Shown piece after piece: positions 20,317 through 28,343 of a stretch of 33,025 bases of DNA. Under the pieces are notes generated by a model. The model did no database searches. It was not told the DNA's origin and saw only the letters and a program-made list of their open reading frames with translations. This DNA comes from Nitrosomonas mobilis (GTDB taxonomy: Bacteria; Pseudomonadota; Gammaproteobacteria; Burkholderiales; Nitrosomonadaceae), in assembly GCF_900103035.1 (NCBI RefSeq), contig NZ_FMWO01000050.1:1-33025 (forward strand), written 5' to 3'. How positions within the stretch are numbered: the first letter of the stretch is position 1; every line of letters begins with the position of its first letter. The translations under genes and the position numbers were made by a program.

Positions 20317-21498
20317 GTGTCTGATACTTACGATGTGATCATTATCGGTGCAGGCGCGGCCGGTTTGATGTGTGCAATCGAAGCCGGAAAACGGGGACGG
20401 CAGGTATGGCTGATTGACCATATGGCCAAAATTGCGGAAAAAATCCGCATTTCTGGCGGCGGACGCTGCAACTTTACCAATCTCTATGCCGGGCCGCAGC
20501 ATTACCTGTCGCAAAATCCGCATTTCTGTAAATCAGCCCTCAAACGATATACCCCGCAGGATTTCATCGCGCTGGTGCGCAAGCACGCCATTGCCTTTCA
20601 TGAGAAAAAATCAGGGCAACTGTTCTGTGATGTCTCGGCCAGACAAATCATTGACATGCTGCTGATGGAGGCGCAGGAGGCGGGCGTCAAACTGCAAACG
20701 CAGGTCAGGATAAACGCAATTGAAGCGGAATCCGGCGGTTATCGCGTCAGAACCAGTCTGGGTGACGTGTGCTGCGCTGCGCTCGTGATTGCGACAGGGG
20801 GTCTTTCCATTCCAAAAATTGGCGCAACCAATTTTGGATATGAGATAGCCAAAAAATTTGGTCTGAATGTGATCAAACCACGCGCCGCTCTGGTGCCGTT
20901 GATTTTCGACGGCACCATGCTGGCGCGATGCCGTTTGCTGAGCGGACTTTCTTGTGAAGCCGAGGTTCGCTGTGGAAAGCAGACTTTCAGTGACGGGCTG
21001 CTGTTTACACATCGCGGTCTGAGTGGCCCCGTTATTTTGCAGATATCATCCTGCTGGGAAGAAGGGAAGGAGATCGTGGTGAATCTTGCGCCTCAGCAAG
21101 ACGTATACGAGAGACTGATCAGGCAGAAACAAATGCAACCCAGGCTGCACGCCAACAATGCGCTGATGGAAATATTGCCTAAACGGCTGGCACAAGGTAT
21201 CTGTGATGAACATGCCTGCAGCGGGGCATTGAGCGATCTGCCCAATATCCGGATTGCCGAAATTGCCCGTGCCTGTAATGACTGGCATATAAGGCCAATT
21301 GGTACCGAGGGTTATCGAACCGCCGAAGTCACGCTGGGAGGCGTGGATACCAGAGAGCTGTCATCACAAACCATGGAAGCCAGGAATCAGCCCGGCCTGT
21401 TTTTTGTGGGAGAAGTTGTGGATGTCACGGGTCACCTTGGAGGGTTTAATTTCCAGTGGGCGTGGTCATCCGGGTATGCTGCCGGGCAAAGTGTGTAG
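20317..21498 (+). CDS. BaiN/HI0933-type FAD-dependent oxidoreductase
   Basis: A 393-residue flavoprotein of the HI0933/BaiN family, NAD(P)/FAD-dependent enzymes some of which reduce steroid or other double bonds; the usual bacterial substrate is unknown. It has the Rossmann GAGAAGLMCAIEAG motif at 11-24 and the family mark KIRISGGGRCNFTN near 42-55. It also has VIATGGLSIPKIGATNFGYEIA, FTHRGLSGPVILQISS and the C-terminal FAD-binding VTLGGVDTRELSSQTMEA and GLFFVGEVVDVTGHLGGFNFQWAWSSGYAAG. Length is normal. The start is GTG with a weak GGTGA upstream. It is divergent from ligA. I see no partner gene. Confidence 0.88.
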   Translation: MSDTYDVIIIGAGAAGLMCAIEAGKRGRQVWLIDHMAKIAEKIRISGGGRCNFTNLYAGPQHYLSQNPHFCKSALKRYTPQDFIALVRKHAIAFHEKKSGQLFCDVSARQIIDMLLMEAQEAGVKLQTQVRINAIEAESGGYRVRTSLGDVCCAALVIATGGLSIPKIGATNFGYEIAKKFGLNVIKPRAALVPLIFDGTMLARCRLLSGLSCEAEVRCGKQTFSDGLLFTHRGLSGPVILQISSCWEEGKEIVVNLAPQQDVYERLIRQKQMQPRLHANNALMEILPKRLAQGICDEHACSGALSDLPNIRIAEIARACNDWHIRPIGTEGYRTAEVTLGGVDTRELSSQTMEARNQPGLFFVGEVVDVTGHLGGFNFQWAWSSGYAAGQSV

Positions 21499-21645
21499 CC
21501 GTTTGCAGAATTATTGAATTCGCCAGTCTGCCTGTTTTCAGGTGATGCAAACCCTGGGCTTACCCCACGCAGTTAGCAGGCAGGTGGCAGGCGCATACAG
21601 GTCTGGACAGCACCGACTCCATGTGTGCCAGGTTGCTCATCCAAA

Positions 21646-22029
21646 TCATTGCGGCGGGATAACGTAATCCATTGTCAGTATTTCCAGTAAATGCCCGTTT
21701 GGATCGCGAAAATAAACCCCGCGCCCGCCATAATTATGGTTAATGGCCATATCATCCGCTGTGCCGGGGCCGCTGCCATATTTGATATTCTCGGCTTTTA
21801 TCCGCTCGAAAATGTCGTCAAATTCCTGCTCGGAGACTTTGAACGCATAGTGAATCGATGTAAATGTTTCCTTGTTGTCGAAATCCAGGCACAGCGTGTC
21901 ATTGACACGTACTACGATGAAATGGGAAAACGCACCGATGTATTCAAAACCAAATACGCGACTATAGAATTTCGCCGATTCGACTTTATCGAAGCAGGGC
22001 ACAATGGTGTGATTCAGGGTAATCGCCAT
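21646..22029 (-). CDS. VOC (glyoxalase/bleomycin-resistance) superfamily protein
   Basis: A 127-residue protein of the vicinal oxygen chelate fold. It opens with the typical strand MAITLNHTIVPCFDKVESAK and FYSRVFGFEYIG, and closes with GGRGVYFRDPNGHLLEILT, the common C-terminal metal-ligand Glu motif. His7 and the late Glu could bind a divalent metal. Specificity (glyoxalase, dioxygenase or resistance protein) cannot be told. AGGAG lies eight bases upstream of the ATG. Single gene; the gap to the MITE-like element at 22129 is its promoter region. Confidence 0.82.
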   Translation of the reverse strand: MAITLNHTIVPCFDKVESAKFYSRVFGFEYIGAFSHFIVVRVNDTLCLDFDNKETFTSIHYAFKVSEQEFDDIFERIKAENIKYGSGPGTADDMAINHNYGGRGVYFRDPNGHLLEILTMDYVIPPQ

Positions 22030-22128
22030 CTTTTTTCTCCTTCAAAAGATCGTTGGACTGAAACTGCCGAGCAATTATCCCGCGGATTGGATCGTGGATG
22101 GCAAGGCTGTCAGGGGAGATCAACAAAT

Positions 22129-22269
22129 GGGCGCCTCTAAAAATTCAGAGTTCTAAGCAAGACTAGGCGCGAGTAAAAAATGTTGACGCAGCATATAATT
22201 GATATGTAAGGAAACATTTTTTGTGAGCAACGAAGTATTACGACGAAATATGAATTTTTAGAGGTGCCC
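22129..22269. mobile_element. 141-bp MITE-like element with 4-bp target duplication
   Basis: The ends are GGGCGCCTCTAAAAATTCA on the left and the complement of GGGCACCTCTAAAAATTCA on the right (one mismatch in 19). They are flanked by the direct repeat AAAT (22125-22128 and 22270-22273), as after transposition. Inside, AAAAAATGTT (22175-22184) pairs with AACATTTTTT (22213-22222) around a CATAT/ATATG dyad, so the whole element can fold into a long hairpin. It is too short to encode a transposase. A related solo end lies at 20115-20156. Confidence 0.75.
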
Positions 22270-22273
22270 AAAT

Positions 22274-22487
22274 GCTGATTTATTTCAGACGTTATTTGTA
22301 TCGGGGCGGGGTATAGGTAAAAGCTATCCGGTCTTGTGACAATGACATGTTGCCGTTAGCAAAACAACCACACCAGAAAAACCGGAACCTGTACCTTGTG
22401 CGGCCAGAAAAATAAATTTGTTCAGCATTTGCCACGTAATACAATCCGCTACACACAACATGGTAATTTGTACTATTTCATGCAAGC
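22274..22487. other. Gap downstream of first fusion gene; no clear gene
   Basis: A plus-strand frame after the stop at 22353 reads TGTCTLCGQKNKFVQHLPRN and ends in TGA at about 22505. It has a CxxC pair but no ribosome site or start codon at a sensible place. I treat it as non-coding or a decayed fragment. No terminator hairpin for the minus-strand fusion genes is evident. Confidence 0.3.
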
Positions 22488-24362
22488 CTATATTGTCATT
22501 GCCTGACTCCTTTGCGCAATCATATCCATCGCCTGCTCAATCAATTGCGGCAATTGTGTCAGCGCTGCTGCGCTGAAATCGGTTAGCACCTGCTCGCCTG
22601 CTTTTTTATCACTGCCTGGTTCACGTACACCAAAGCGTAGCCTTGGCACGGCATAGGTGCCCAATGCTTCCAGGCAGGATTTGACGCCGCGATGTCCGGC
22701 ATCGCCACCTTCGTGCTTATACTTAATCTTACCCAGTTCGATATCCATGTCATCGTAAACAAGCATGCAATGCGACGGTGGACAACCCGTGCTGGCCAGA
22801 AAATGCTGCAGCTTAGGTCCGGTCAGGTTCATAAATGCATCGGGTTTGAACAGTTTTACCGTCGTGTCATTGAGCAGAATTGAGCAAACTTGTCCGGATT
22901 CCTCGGTTTGCCAAATGCCGTCATAGCGTGCGGCAAGCGTATCCATTACACGATAGCCAATATTATGGACAGTATTCTCGTATTCCTTGCCGGGATTACC
23001 CAGCCCAACGATGACTGGCGTGACTGCAACAGCTTGATGCGCAACTTTCTGGGAGACCTCCTCGCCCCCCATTTCTGGAGAGATTGTTTCTCGAACAGTA
23101 TCATTCATCGGATTAGGCCGATACAGTTGCGAGCAATGATTACAGAACCATTCCAGCTCGCAGTGTTCACGCCAGCATTGAACCGGCTGTTGCCGGTCAA
23201 ACACCAGCCGTCCCAGATGATCGGCCTTGTTCGACCCCTTGAGTAGCACCAGGTCACCCGGCTGCAAAATTTTCCGCAAATAGCCAGCAGCTTCGCGCGT
23301 GGTGGCGAACCCCTGCAGCGCCTGATCATTTTCTTCTTTTCTGGCACGTAGCGCACGATGCGCATTCTGACCGACAAAAATGACTATGTCGGCATATTCT
23401 TTCGCTTCTCTGGCGCATCTTCTATAAATCGAAGGGCTCTTTCCGTTAAAATCAGAAACCGACCCGATCACGGCGATTTTTCGATTAGCAATCGCTCCGC
23501 CCAGAAATTGCAGCGACGTGCCCAGTGACCACAGTGGTGCCTTGAAGTCCTCACGGATGAATGTCACCCCCTCTCCACCGTCAACGATCTGCATCCGCCC
23601 ATCGGTTGGTATCGCGTTTGCCAGTAATGGAATGGCTTCTTCCAGTGAAATACCGACAGCGATGGCCACACCCAGCGCCGATAGTACCGATAATGCAAGC
23701 TGGGTGCCGTGTAATTGGGTGATAACGTCATAGGTTTTGCCTTGATAGGCAATCGTTAATTTGAGCGGCTCCGGGTAACGGGAGGTGGCGTCGATCAAAC
23801 GGATAGTTGCATCTTTATCTTTACCGACCCAGGTGATCCGTGCCCGGCATTGCTCGCCAATTGCCCTGACACGAGGATCGTCAATGTTTAACACCGCTGT
23901 ACCGTTCGCCGGGAGTGCTTTGATCAATTTCGATTTTTCAGTAGCAATTCCATCGATGCCCCTACCACCAAAAGCTCGGTAATGGTCTTTTTCGATGTTA
24001 GTCAATACGCCTATTTTGGGTTTGAGGAGCCATATGGGCAAATCAAGTGAACCTGGCTTTAATACACCAATTTCGACAATACAAAATCGGTGATATTTTT
24101 TTGTGTTAAGCAGTGCGTTTGCAGTGCCAATTGGACTACCCAGTGACGCTTGCGTGCTATTCACTGGATAAGAAGCCGAAAGAATCAGGTGGCTAAGGTT
24201 CTTGGTCGTGGTCTTGCCTGCGCTACCCGTAATACCAATCAATGTGGTCTGTGGCAACCCAATACGGTGCAAACGTGCTTTGAAGAAGACAAATAATATC
24301 TCACCACGCCAGCATAACGTCTCATAAATATCCTTGAGTTTGGACCGGTAAAACGATAGCAT
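22488..24362 (-). CDS. MurF-like ligase / Cys4 / peptidyl-tRNA hydrolase fusion, paralogue A
   Basis: A 624-residue three-part protein. Residues 41-395 are a Mur-ligase core: P-loop GITGSAGKTTT (43-53), VEIG (96-99), TNIEKDHYRAFG (121-131), the lysine segment TEKSKLIKALP (141-151), NIDDPRV (159-165), the C-terminal ligase segments DGRMQIVDGG (254-263) and LVLLKGSNKADHLGRL (371-386). Only 40 residues precede the P-loop, so the UDP-sugar-binding domain of MurF is missing. Cys396, 401, 407 and 410 form a C-x4-C-x5-C-x2-C cluster, probably zinc-binding. From about 448 there is a full Pth domain with GLGNPG (Asn456), catalytic His466, Met511-Asn512, Asp537 and His557, but Arg558 where Pth normally has Asn. 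AGGAAA precedes the ATG. Probably an ATP-dependent amide ligase coupled to hydrolysis of a tRNA ester; the substrate is unknown. Confidence 0.85.
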   Translation of the reverse strand: MLSFYRSKLKDIYETLCWRGEILFVFFKARLHRIGLPQTTLIGITGSAGKTTTKNLSHLILSASYPVNSTQASLGSPIGTANALLNTKKYHRFCIVEIGVLKPGSLDLPIWLLKPKIGVLTNIEKDHYRAFGGRGIDGIATEKSKLIKALPANGTAVLNIDDPRVRAIGEQCRARITWVGKDKDATIRLIDATSRYPEPLKLTIAYQGKTYDVITQLHGTQLALSVLSALGVAIAVGISLEEAIPLLANAIPTDGRMQIVDGGEGVTFIREDFKAPLWSLGTSLQFLGGAIANRKIAVIGSVSDFNGKSPSIYRRCAREAKEYADIVIFVGQNAHRALRARKEENDQALQGFATTREAAGYLRKILQPGDLVLLKGSNKADHLGRLVFDRQQPVQCWREHCELEWFCNHCSQLYRPNPMNDTVRETISPEMGGEEVSQKVAHQAVAVTPVIVGLGNPGKEYENTVHNIGYRVMDTLAARYDGIWQTEESGQVCSILLNDTTVKLFKPDAFMNLTGPKLQHFLASTGCPPSHCMLVYDDMDIELGKIKYKHEGGDAGHRGVKSCLEALGTYAVPRLRFGVREPGSDKKAGEQVLTDFSAAALTQLPQLIEQAMDMIAQRSQAMTI

Positions 24363-24406
24363 CAGTTTTTCCTGTGATCAAAAATTAGAAAACAATGTTG
24401 TTACTG

Positions 24407-26287
24407 CTATATGTCAGGGGAAGTAGTCTCAGGTATGGTTTGCAAAATCTTAGCCATTGCCTGTTCGATCAATTGCGGCAGTTGTGTCAGCGCTGTCGCG
24501 CTGAAATCGGTTAGCACCTGCTCGCCTGCCTTTTTATCGCTACCCGGTTCACGCACACCAAAGCGTATCCTTGGCACGGCGTAAGTGCCTAATGCTGCGA
24601 GGCAGGATTTGACGCCACGATGTCCGGCATCGCCACCTTCGCGTTTATACTTAACTTTACCCAGTTCAATATCCATATCGTCGTGGACGATTATGCAGTG
24701 CGACGGTGGGCAACCCGTGCTGGTCAGAAAATGCTGCAACTTAGGTCCGGTCAGGTTCATGAATGCATCGGGTTTGAACAATTTTACTGTCGCGTCATTG
24801 AGTTCAATCGAGCAAACTTGTCCGGTTTCCACCGTCTGCCAAATGCCGTTATGGCGCGTAGCAAGCGTATCAATTACACGATAGCCAATATTGTGGACAG
24901 TATTCTCGTATTCCTTGCCGGGATTACCCAGCCCAACAATAACTGTCGTGATTGTAGTGCCTGGATGGACAACTCCGGTTGGAACAGCTTCATTTGCCTC
25001 AATGGGATATATCGTTAATTGAGTCGAGTGGCTCGTCGAACTTTCCTTGTACTGCTGCGAACAGTTATAGCAGAATATTTCGAGTCCGCAGCGCTCACGC
25101 CAACATTGAATAGCCTGTTGTCGATCCAACACTAACCGCTCCAGATGGTCGACCTTGCTTGATCCCTTAAGCAGCACCAGATCTCCCGGCTGCAAAATCT
25201 TACGCAGATAGTCGGCTGTTTCTCGCATCGTGGCAAACCCTTGCAGCGCTTGGTCATTTTCATCTTTTCTCGCGCGCAATGCACGATGCGCACTTTGACC
25301 AACAAAAATGACAATGTCAGCGTGTTTTCTGGCTTCCCGAGCAAATTGCTTGTATTTATCACCATAAAAATCAGAAACTGACCCAATCACGGCAATTTTT
25401 CGAGTGGCAATAGCTTCACCTAAATATTCTAGCGGCGCATATAGCGACCAGAGTGGTGCTTTATAATCATCACGGATAAACGTCACGCCCTCTCCACCAT
25501 CAACAATCTGCATCCGCCCGTCCTCTGGCTGGGCCTCTACCAGCGGTGGAATGGCATCTTCCAACGAAATACCAGCAGCAACCGCCACCCCCAGCGCCGA
25601 TAGTACCGATAATGCAAGCTGGGTGCCGTGTAATTGTGTGATGACCTTATAGGTTTTACCTTGATAGGCGATCTTCAATTTAAGTGATTCCGGATAACGA
25701 GAAGTCGCTTCCAATAGCCGAATGATCGCTCCTTCGTCTCTACCTACCCAAATGATCCGCGCCCGACATTGCTCGCCAATCGCCTTGACGCGTGCATCAT
25801 CGATATTGAGCACCGCCGTGCCATCTACTGGCAATGCCTTGATCAATTTCGCCTTCTCGGCGGCGATTCCTTCAACACCTTCGCCCTTGCCCTTGAAAGC
25901 ACTAATATGTTCCTTCCCTATATTAGTCAACACACTTATTTTGGGTGTAAACAGCCGCATTGGCAAATCAAGCGCACCAGTCTTAAATCCGCCGATTTCC
26001 AAGATGCAGAATTCGTGCTTTTTTTCTGTAGCAAGCAAGGTTTCCGCCGTAGCAAAGGGAGTATTCAGCGACCCTTGCGAACCGGTTACGGGGTAAAAGG
26101 CCGAAAGGATCAAACGGCACAAATTTGTAGTAGTAGTTTTACCCGCACTACCCGTAATACCGATAAACTTGGTTTTAGACAGGCGCATACGATGCAGGTA
26201 TGCTTTTGCCAAAACCACTGCCAAGGGACCCCGCCAGCGCAGAGCTCCATAAATTTCCTTGAGCCTTAACCGATATTGATGCAACAT
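24407..26287 (-). CDS. MurF-like ligase / Cys4 / peptidyl-tRNA hydrolase fusion, paralogue B
   Basis: A 626-residue near-duplicate of the protein encoded 44 bases downstream. It has the same architecture: P-loop GITGSAGKTTT (43-53), LEIGG, TNIGKEHISAFKG, AEKAKLIKALP, NIDDARV, DGRMQIVDGGEG, HRALRARKDEND and LVLLKGSSKVDHLERL; the Cys cluster is C395, C400, C406, C409; the Pth domain runs from 448 with Asn455, His465, Met510-Asn511, Asp536, His556 and Arg557. The linker between the Cys cluster and Pth (about 412-445) is unlike that of A, whereas the Pth domains are almost identical. The ATG follows GGGGGGGAA. It is first of the tandem pair and divergent from paralogue C, with a 103-base shared promoter region (26288-26390). 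A loss-of-function change is not evident, so both copies are probably active. Confidence 0.85.
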   Translation of the reverse strand: MLHQYRLRLKEIYGALRWRGPLAVVLAKAYLHRMRLSKTKFIGITGSAGKTTTTNLCRLILSAFYPVTGSQGSLNTPFATAETLLATEKKHEFCILEIGGFKTGALDLPMRLFTPKISVLTNIGKEHISAFKGKGEGVEGIAAEKAKLIKALPVDGTAVLNIDDARVKAIGEQCRARIIWVGRDEGAIIRLLEATSRYPESLKLKIAYQGKTYKVITQLHGTQLALSVLSALGVAVAAGISLEDAIPPLVEAQPEDGRMQIVDGGEGVTFIRDDYKAPLWSLYAPLEYLGEAIATRKIAVIGSVSDFYGDKYKQFAREARKHADIVIFVGQSAHRALRARKDENDQALQGFATMRETADYLRKILQPGDLVLLKGSSKVDHLERLVLDRQQAIQCWRERCGLEIFCYNCSQQYKESSTSHSTQLTIYPIEANEAVPTGVVHPGTTITTVIVGLGNPGKEYENTVHNIGYRVIDTLATRHNGIWQTVETGQVCSIELNDATVKLFKPDAFMNLTGPKLQHFLTSTGCPPSHCIIVHDDMDIELGKVKYKREGGDAGHRGVKSCLAALGTYAVPRIRFGVREPGSDKKAGEQVLTDFSATALTQLPQLIEQAMAKILQTIPETTSPDI

Positions 26288-26390
26288 TTCCCCCCCAAAG
26301 AACGAATTTACAAAAAGCTGTGGAGCAAGTACTATCTGCCAATAAGCTACTGATCAGAACATTATCATTAAATAAAAAGATTCTGGCAGA
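26288..26390. promoter_or_regulatory. Divergent promoter region of paralogues B and C
   Basis: The only 103 bases between two oppositely directed fusion genes must start both transcripts. It is AT-rich in its right half. I could not identify a convincing -35/-10 pair or operator dyad, so the label rests on arrangement alone. Confidence 0.5.
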
Positions 26391-28343
26391 ATGTCACTCA
26401 AAGGGGATTTTCACTTGCAGCTCATTTACCACCCAAAGACATATCGTCAGCTTAAAGTATTCAGGGCGCTTAAAGGCGCATACTGGTCAGCCCATCGGGG
26501 AATAACGTACCTGCACGCATGGCTCCACCGCCGACGCATGAAAAACACCTGCTTTATCGGAATAACCGGTAGCGCGGCAAAAACCTCAACTAAGGATCTG
26601 AGCAGCACCATTTTATCTACATTCGGTGCTTGTAATGCCTCTCCGCTCACTAAAAATGAACACCTCTTTATTGCACGAACCATACTGGATACAAAACAGA
26701 ACCATCGCTTTTGTGCAGTAGAAGTAGCTGGCCACGAACCGGGTTATATGGATCGTTCATTGCACATGCTCAAACCCGATATCGGTGTATTGACGATCAT
26801 TGGGCGTGATCATTACAAAGCATTCAAAAGCCTAGAGGGTATTGCTGCGGAAAAAGGGAAATTGATCAAGGCATTGCCAGTAGATGGTACTGCTGTACTT
26901 AATATCGATGATCCACTTGTAAAAGCGGTTGGTGAACACTGCCAATGCCGGATTATCTGGATAGGCGAAAGCAAAGGCGCAACGATCAGACTACTTGCAT
27001 CTTCTTCAAACTGGCCTGATCCCTTGAAACTAACCGTAGAATACGAAGGGAAGTCGTATGAAGTTCTAACCCAACTGCATGGAACGCACTTGTCACTACC
27101 TGTACTATCTGCACTTGGTGTCGCCTTAGCTGCAGGCATCCCGCTGGAAAAATCCATACCCACGCTCGCTCAGGCAAGACCCAGTGAAGGAAGAATGCAG
27201 ATTGTCCATGATAATGACGGCGTTGTCTTCATAAGGGATGACTTAAAAGCGCCTGCATGGTCATTGCAATTACCTTTAGAATTTCTTAAGCAAGCAACCG
27301 CGCAGAGAAAAGTTGCTGTCATCGGATCAATATCGGATTTTTCTGGTGACAGTTCTGATAATTACAAAAAATTTGCTAGAAGAATCAGAGAAAATGCCGA
27401 TCTGGTTGTTTTCGTTGGGCCAAACGCGCATCGCGCCCTGCGGGCAAGAAAAGATCAAAATGATGAACTACTCCAGGGTTTCTCGAATATTCGTGATGCA
27501 TCCATCTACCTCAAAAAGGAACTACGCAGGGGAGACCTGGTTCTCCTTAAGGGGTCATACAAGGTAGATCACTTATCACGTCTTATTCTGGACCGCATCA
27601 AGCCAATACATTGCTGGCGAGAGCGCTGCGGGTATGAGATATTTTGTGAGGATTGCGAATATCTTTATGACGCCGATCAAGATGCCCAGCATAGCGCTAC
27701 TATCGTACCTGCACCAACCTATGGCGAAACATCCACCCCGTTTTCCAGTATTCCCCAGCAAACTGGCCCTGTCGTACCCGTAATCGTAGGGTTAGGGAAT
27801 CCTGGCATCGAGTTTCATACCACGCCGCATAACGTAGGTTATCAAGTACTCGACAAAATCGTCGAAATTTGCGGTAGCAACTGGGAGCCCATCGAGGAAG
27901 GCTGGGTGAGTTTGGTGAACTTCGGTGATAATCCAGTCAAGCTGTTCAAGCCTGCAGCGAACATGAACGTTTGCGGCCCGGTAATACGACGTTTTCTTGA
28001 AAGAACCGGTTGTAGCGCTACCCATTGCACAATCGTTCACGATGACATGGATCTCGAACTTGGTAAAGTCCGCTTCAAAGATGATGGCGGCGATGCCGGT
28101 CATAGAGGCGTGAAATCGGTCATTGCTGCGCTGGGTACCGATACGATCCGTCGAATACGCATCGGTGTCAGGCGACCGGGAGATCTACGTAAAGCCAAGG
28201 AAATCGTATTGACGCAATTCACTCCCGAGGAAACGTTAGAGGTTGCACAGGCTGTCGAGCAATTGATCGAGTCGCTCAAAAAACAACAAGGCGGGCCTGG
28301 TCCAAAGGAGCATGATCATTTCCATCGGCAAAACAGCTCATGA
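26391..28343 (+). CDS. MurF-like ligase / Cys4 / peptidyl-tRNA hydrolase fusion, paralogue C (altered P-loop)
   Basis: A 650-residue divergent member of the same trio. The Mur core has VEVAGHEPG, IIGRDHYKAF, AEKGKLIKALP, NIDDPLV, EGRMQIV and LVLLKGSYKVDHLSRL. Its P-loop is GITGSAAKTST (57-67): the glycine before the catalytic lysine is alanine, which may weaken ATP binding. The Cys cluster is C408, C413, C419, C422. The Pth domain from about 463 has Asn470, His480, Met525-Asn526, Asp551, His571 and Arg572. The 26391 ATG is the only start, because an in-frame stop lies just upstream; the ribosome site is weak. The stop overlaps the next start (ATGA), so it is coupled to the ATP-grasp ligase. 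C may act with the ligases encoded downstream rather than alone. Confidence 0.83.
   Translation: MSLKGDFHLQLIYHPKTYRQLKVFRALKGAYWSAHRGITYLHAWLHRRRMKNTCFIGITGSAAKTSTKDLSSTILSTFGACNASPLTKNEHLFIARTILDTKQNHRFCAVEVAGHEPGYMDRSLHMLKPDIGVLTIIGRDHYKAFKSLEGIAAEKGKLIKALPVDGTAVLNIDDPLVKAVGEHCQCRIIWIGESKGATIRLLASSSNWPDPLKLTVEYEGKSYEVLTQLHGTHLSLPVLSALGVALAAGIPLEKSIPTLAQARPSEGRMQIVHDNDGVVFIRDDLKAPAWSLQLPLEFLKQATAQRKVAVIGSISDFSGDSSDNYKKFARRIRENADLVVFVGPNAHRALRARKDQNDELLQGFSNIRDASIYLKKELRRGDLVLLKGSYKVDHLSRLILDRIKPIHCWRERCGYEIFCEDCEYLYDADQDAQHSATIVPAPTYGETSTPFSSIPQQTGPVVPVIVGLGNPGIEFHTTPHNVGYQVLDKIVEICGSNWEPIEEGWVSLVNFGDNPVKLFKPAANMNVCGPVIRRFLERTGCSATHCTIVHDDMDLELGKVRFKDDGGDAGHRGVKSVIAALGTDTIRRIRIGVRRPGDLRKAKEIVLTQFTPEETLEVAQAVEQLIESLKKQQGGPGPKEHDHFHRQNSS

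Noticed and set aside
22488..24362. Reading the fusion as two genes, murF and pth, merged by sequencing error
   Set aside because: The same fusion with the same Cys cluster occurs in three separate genes, so it is a true architecture.
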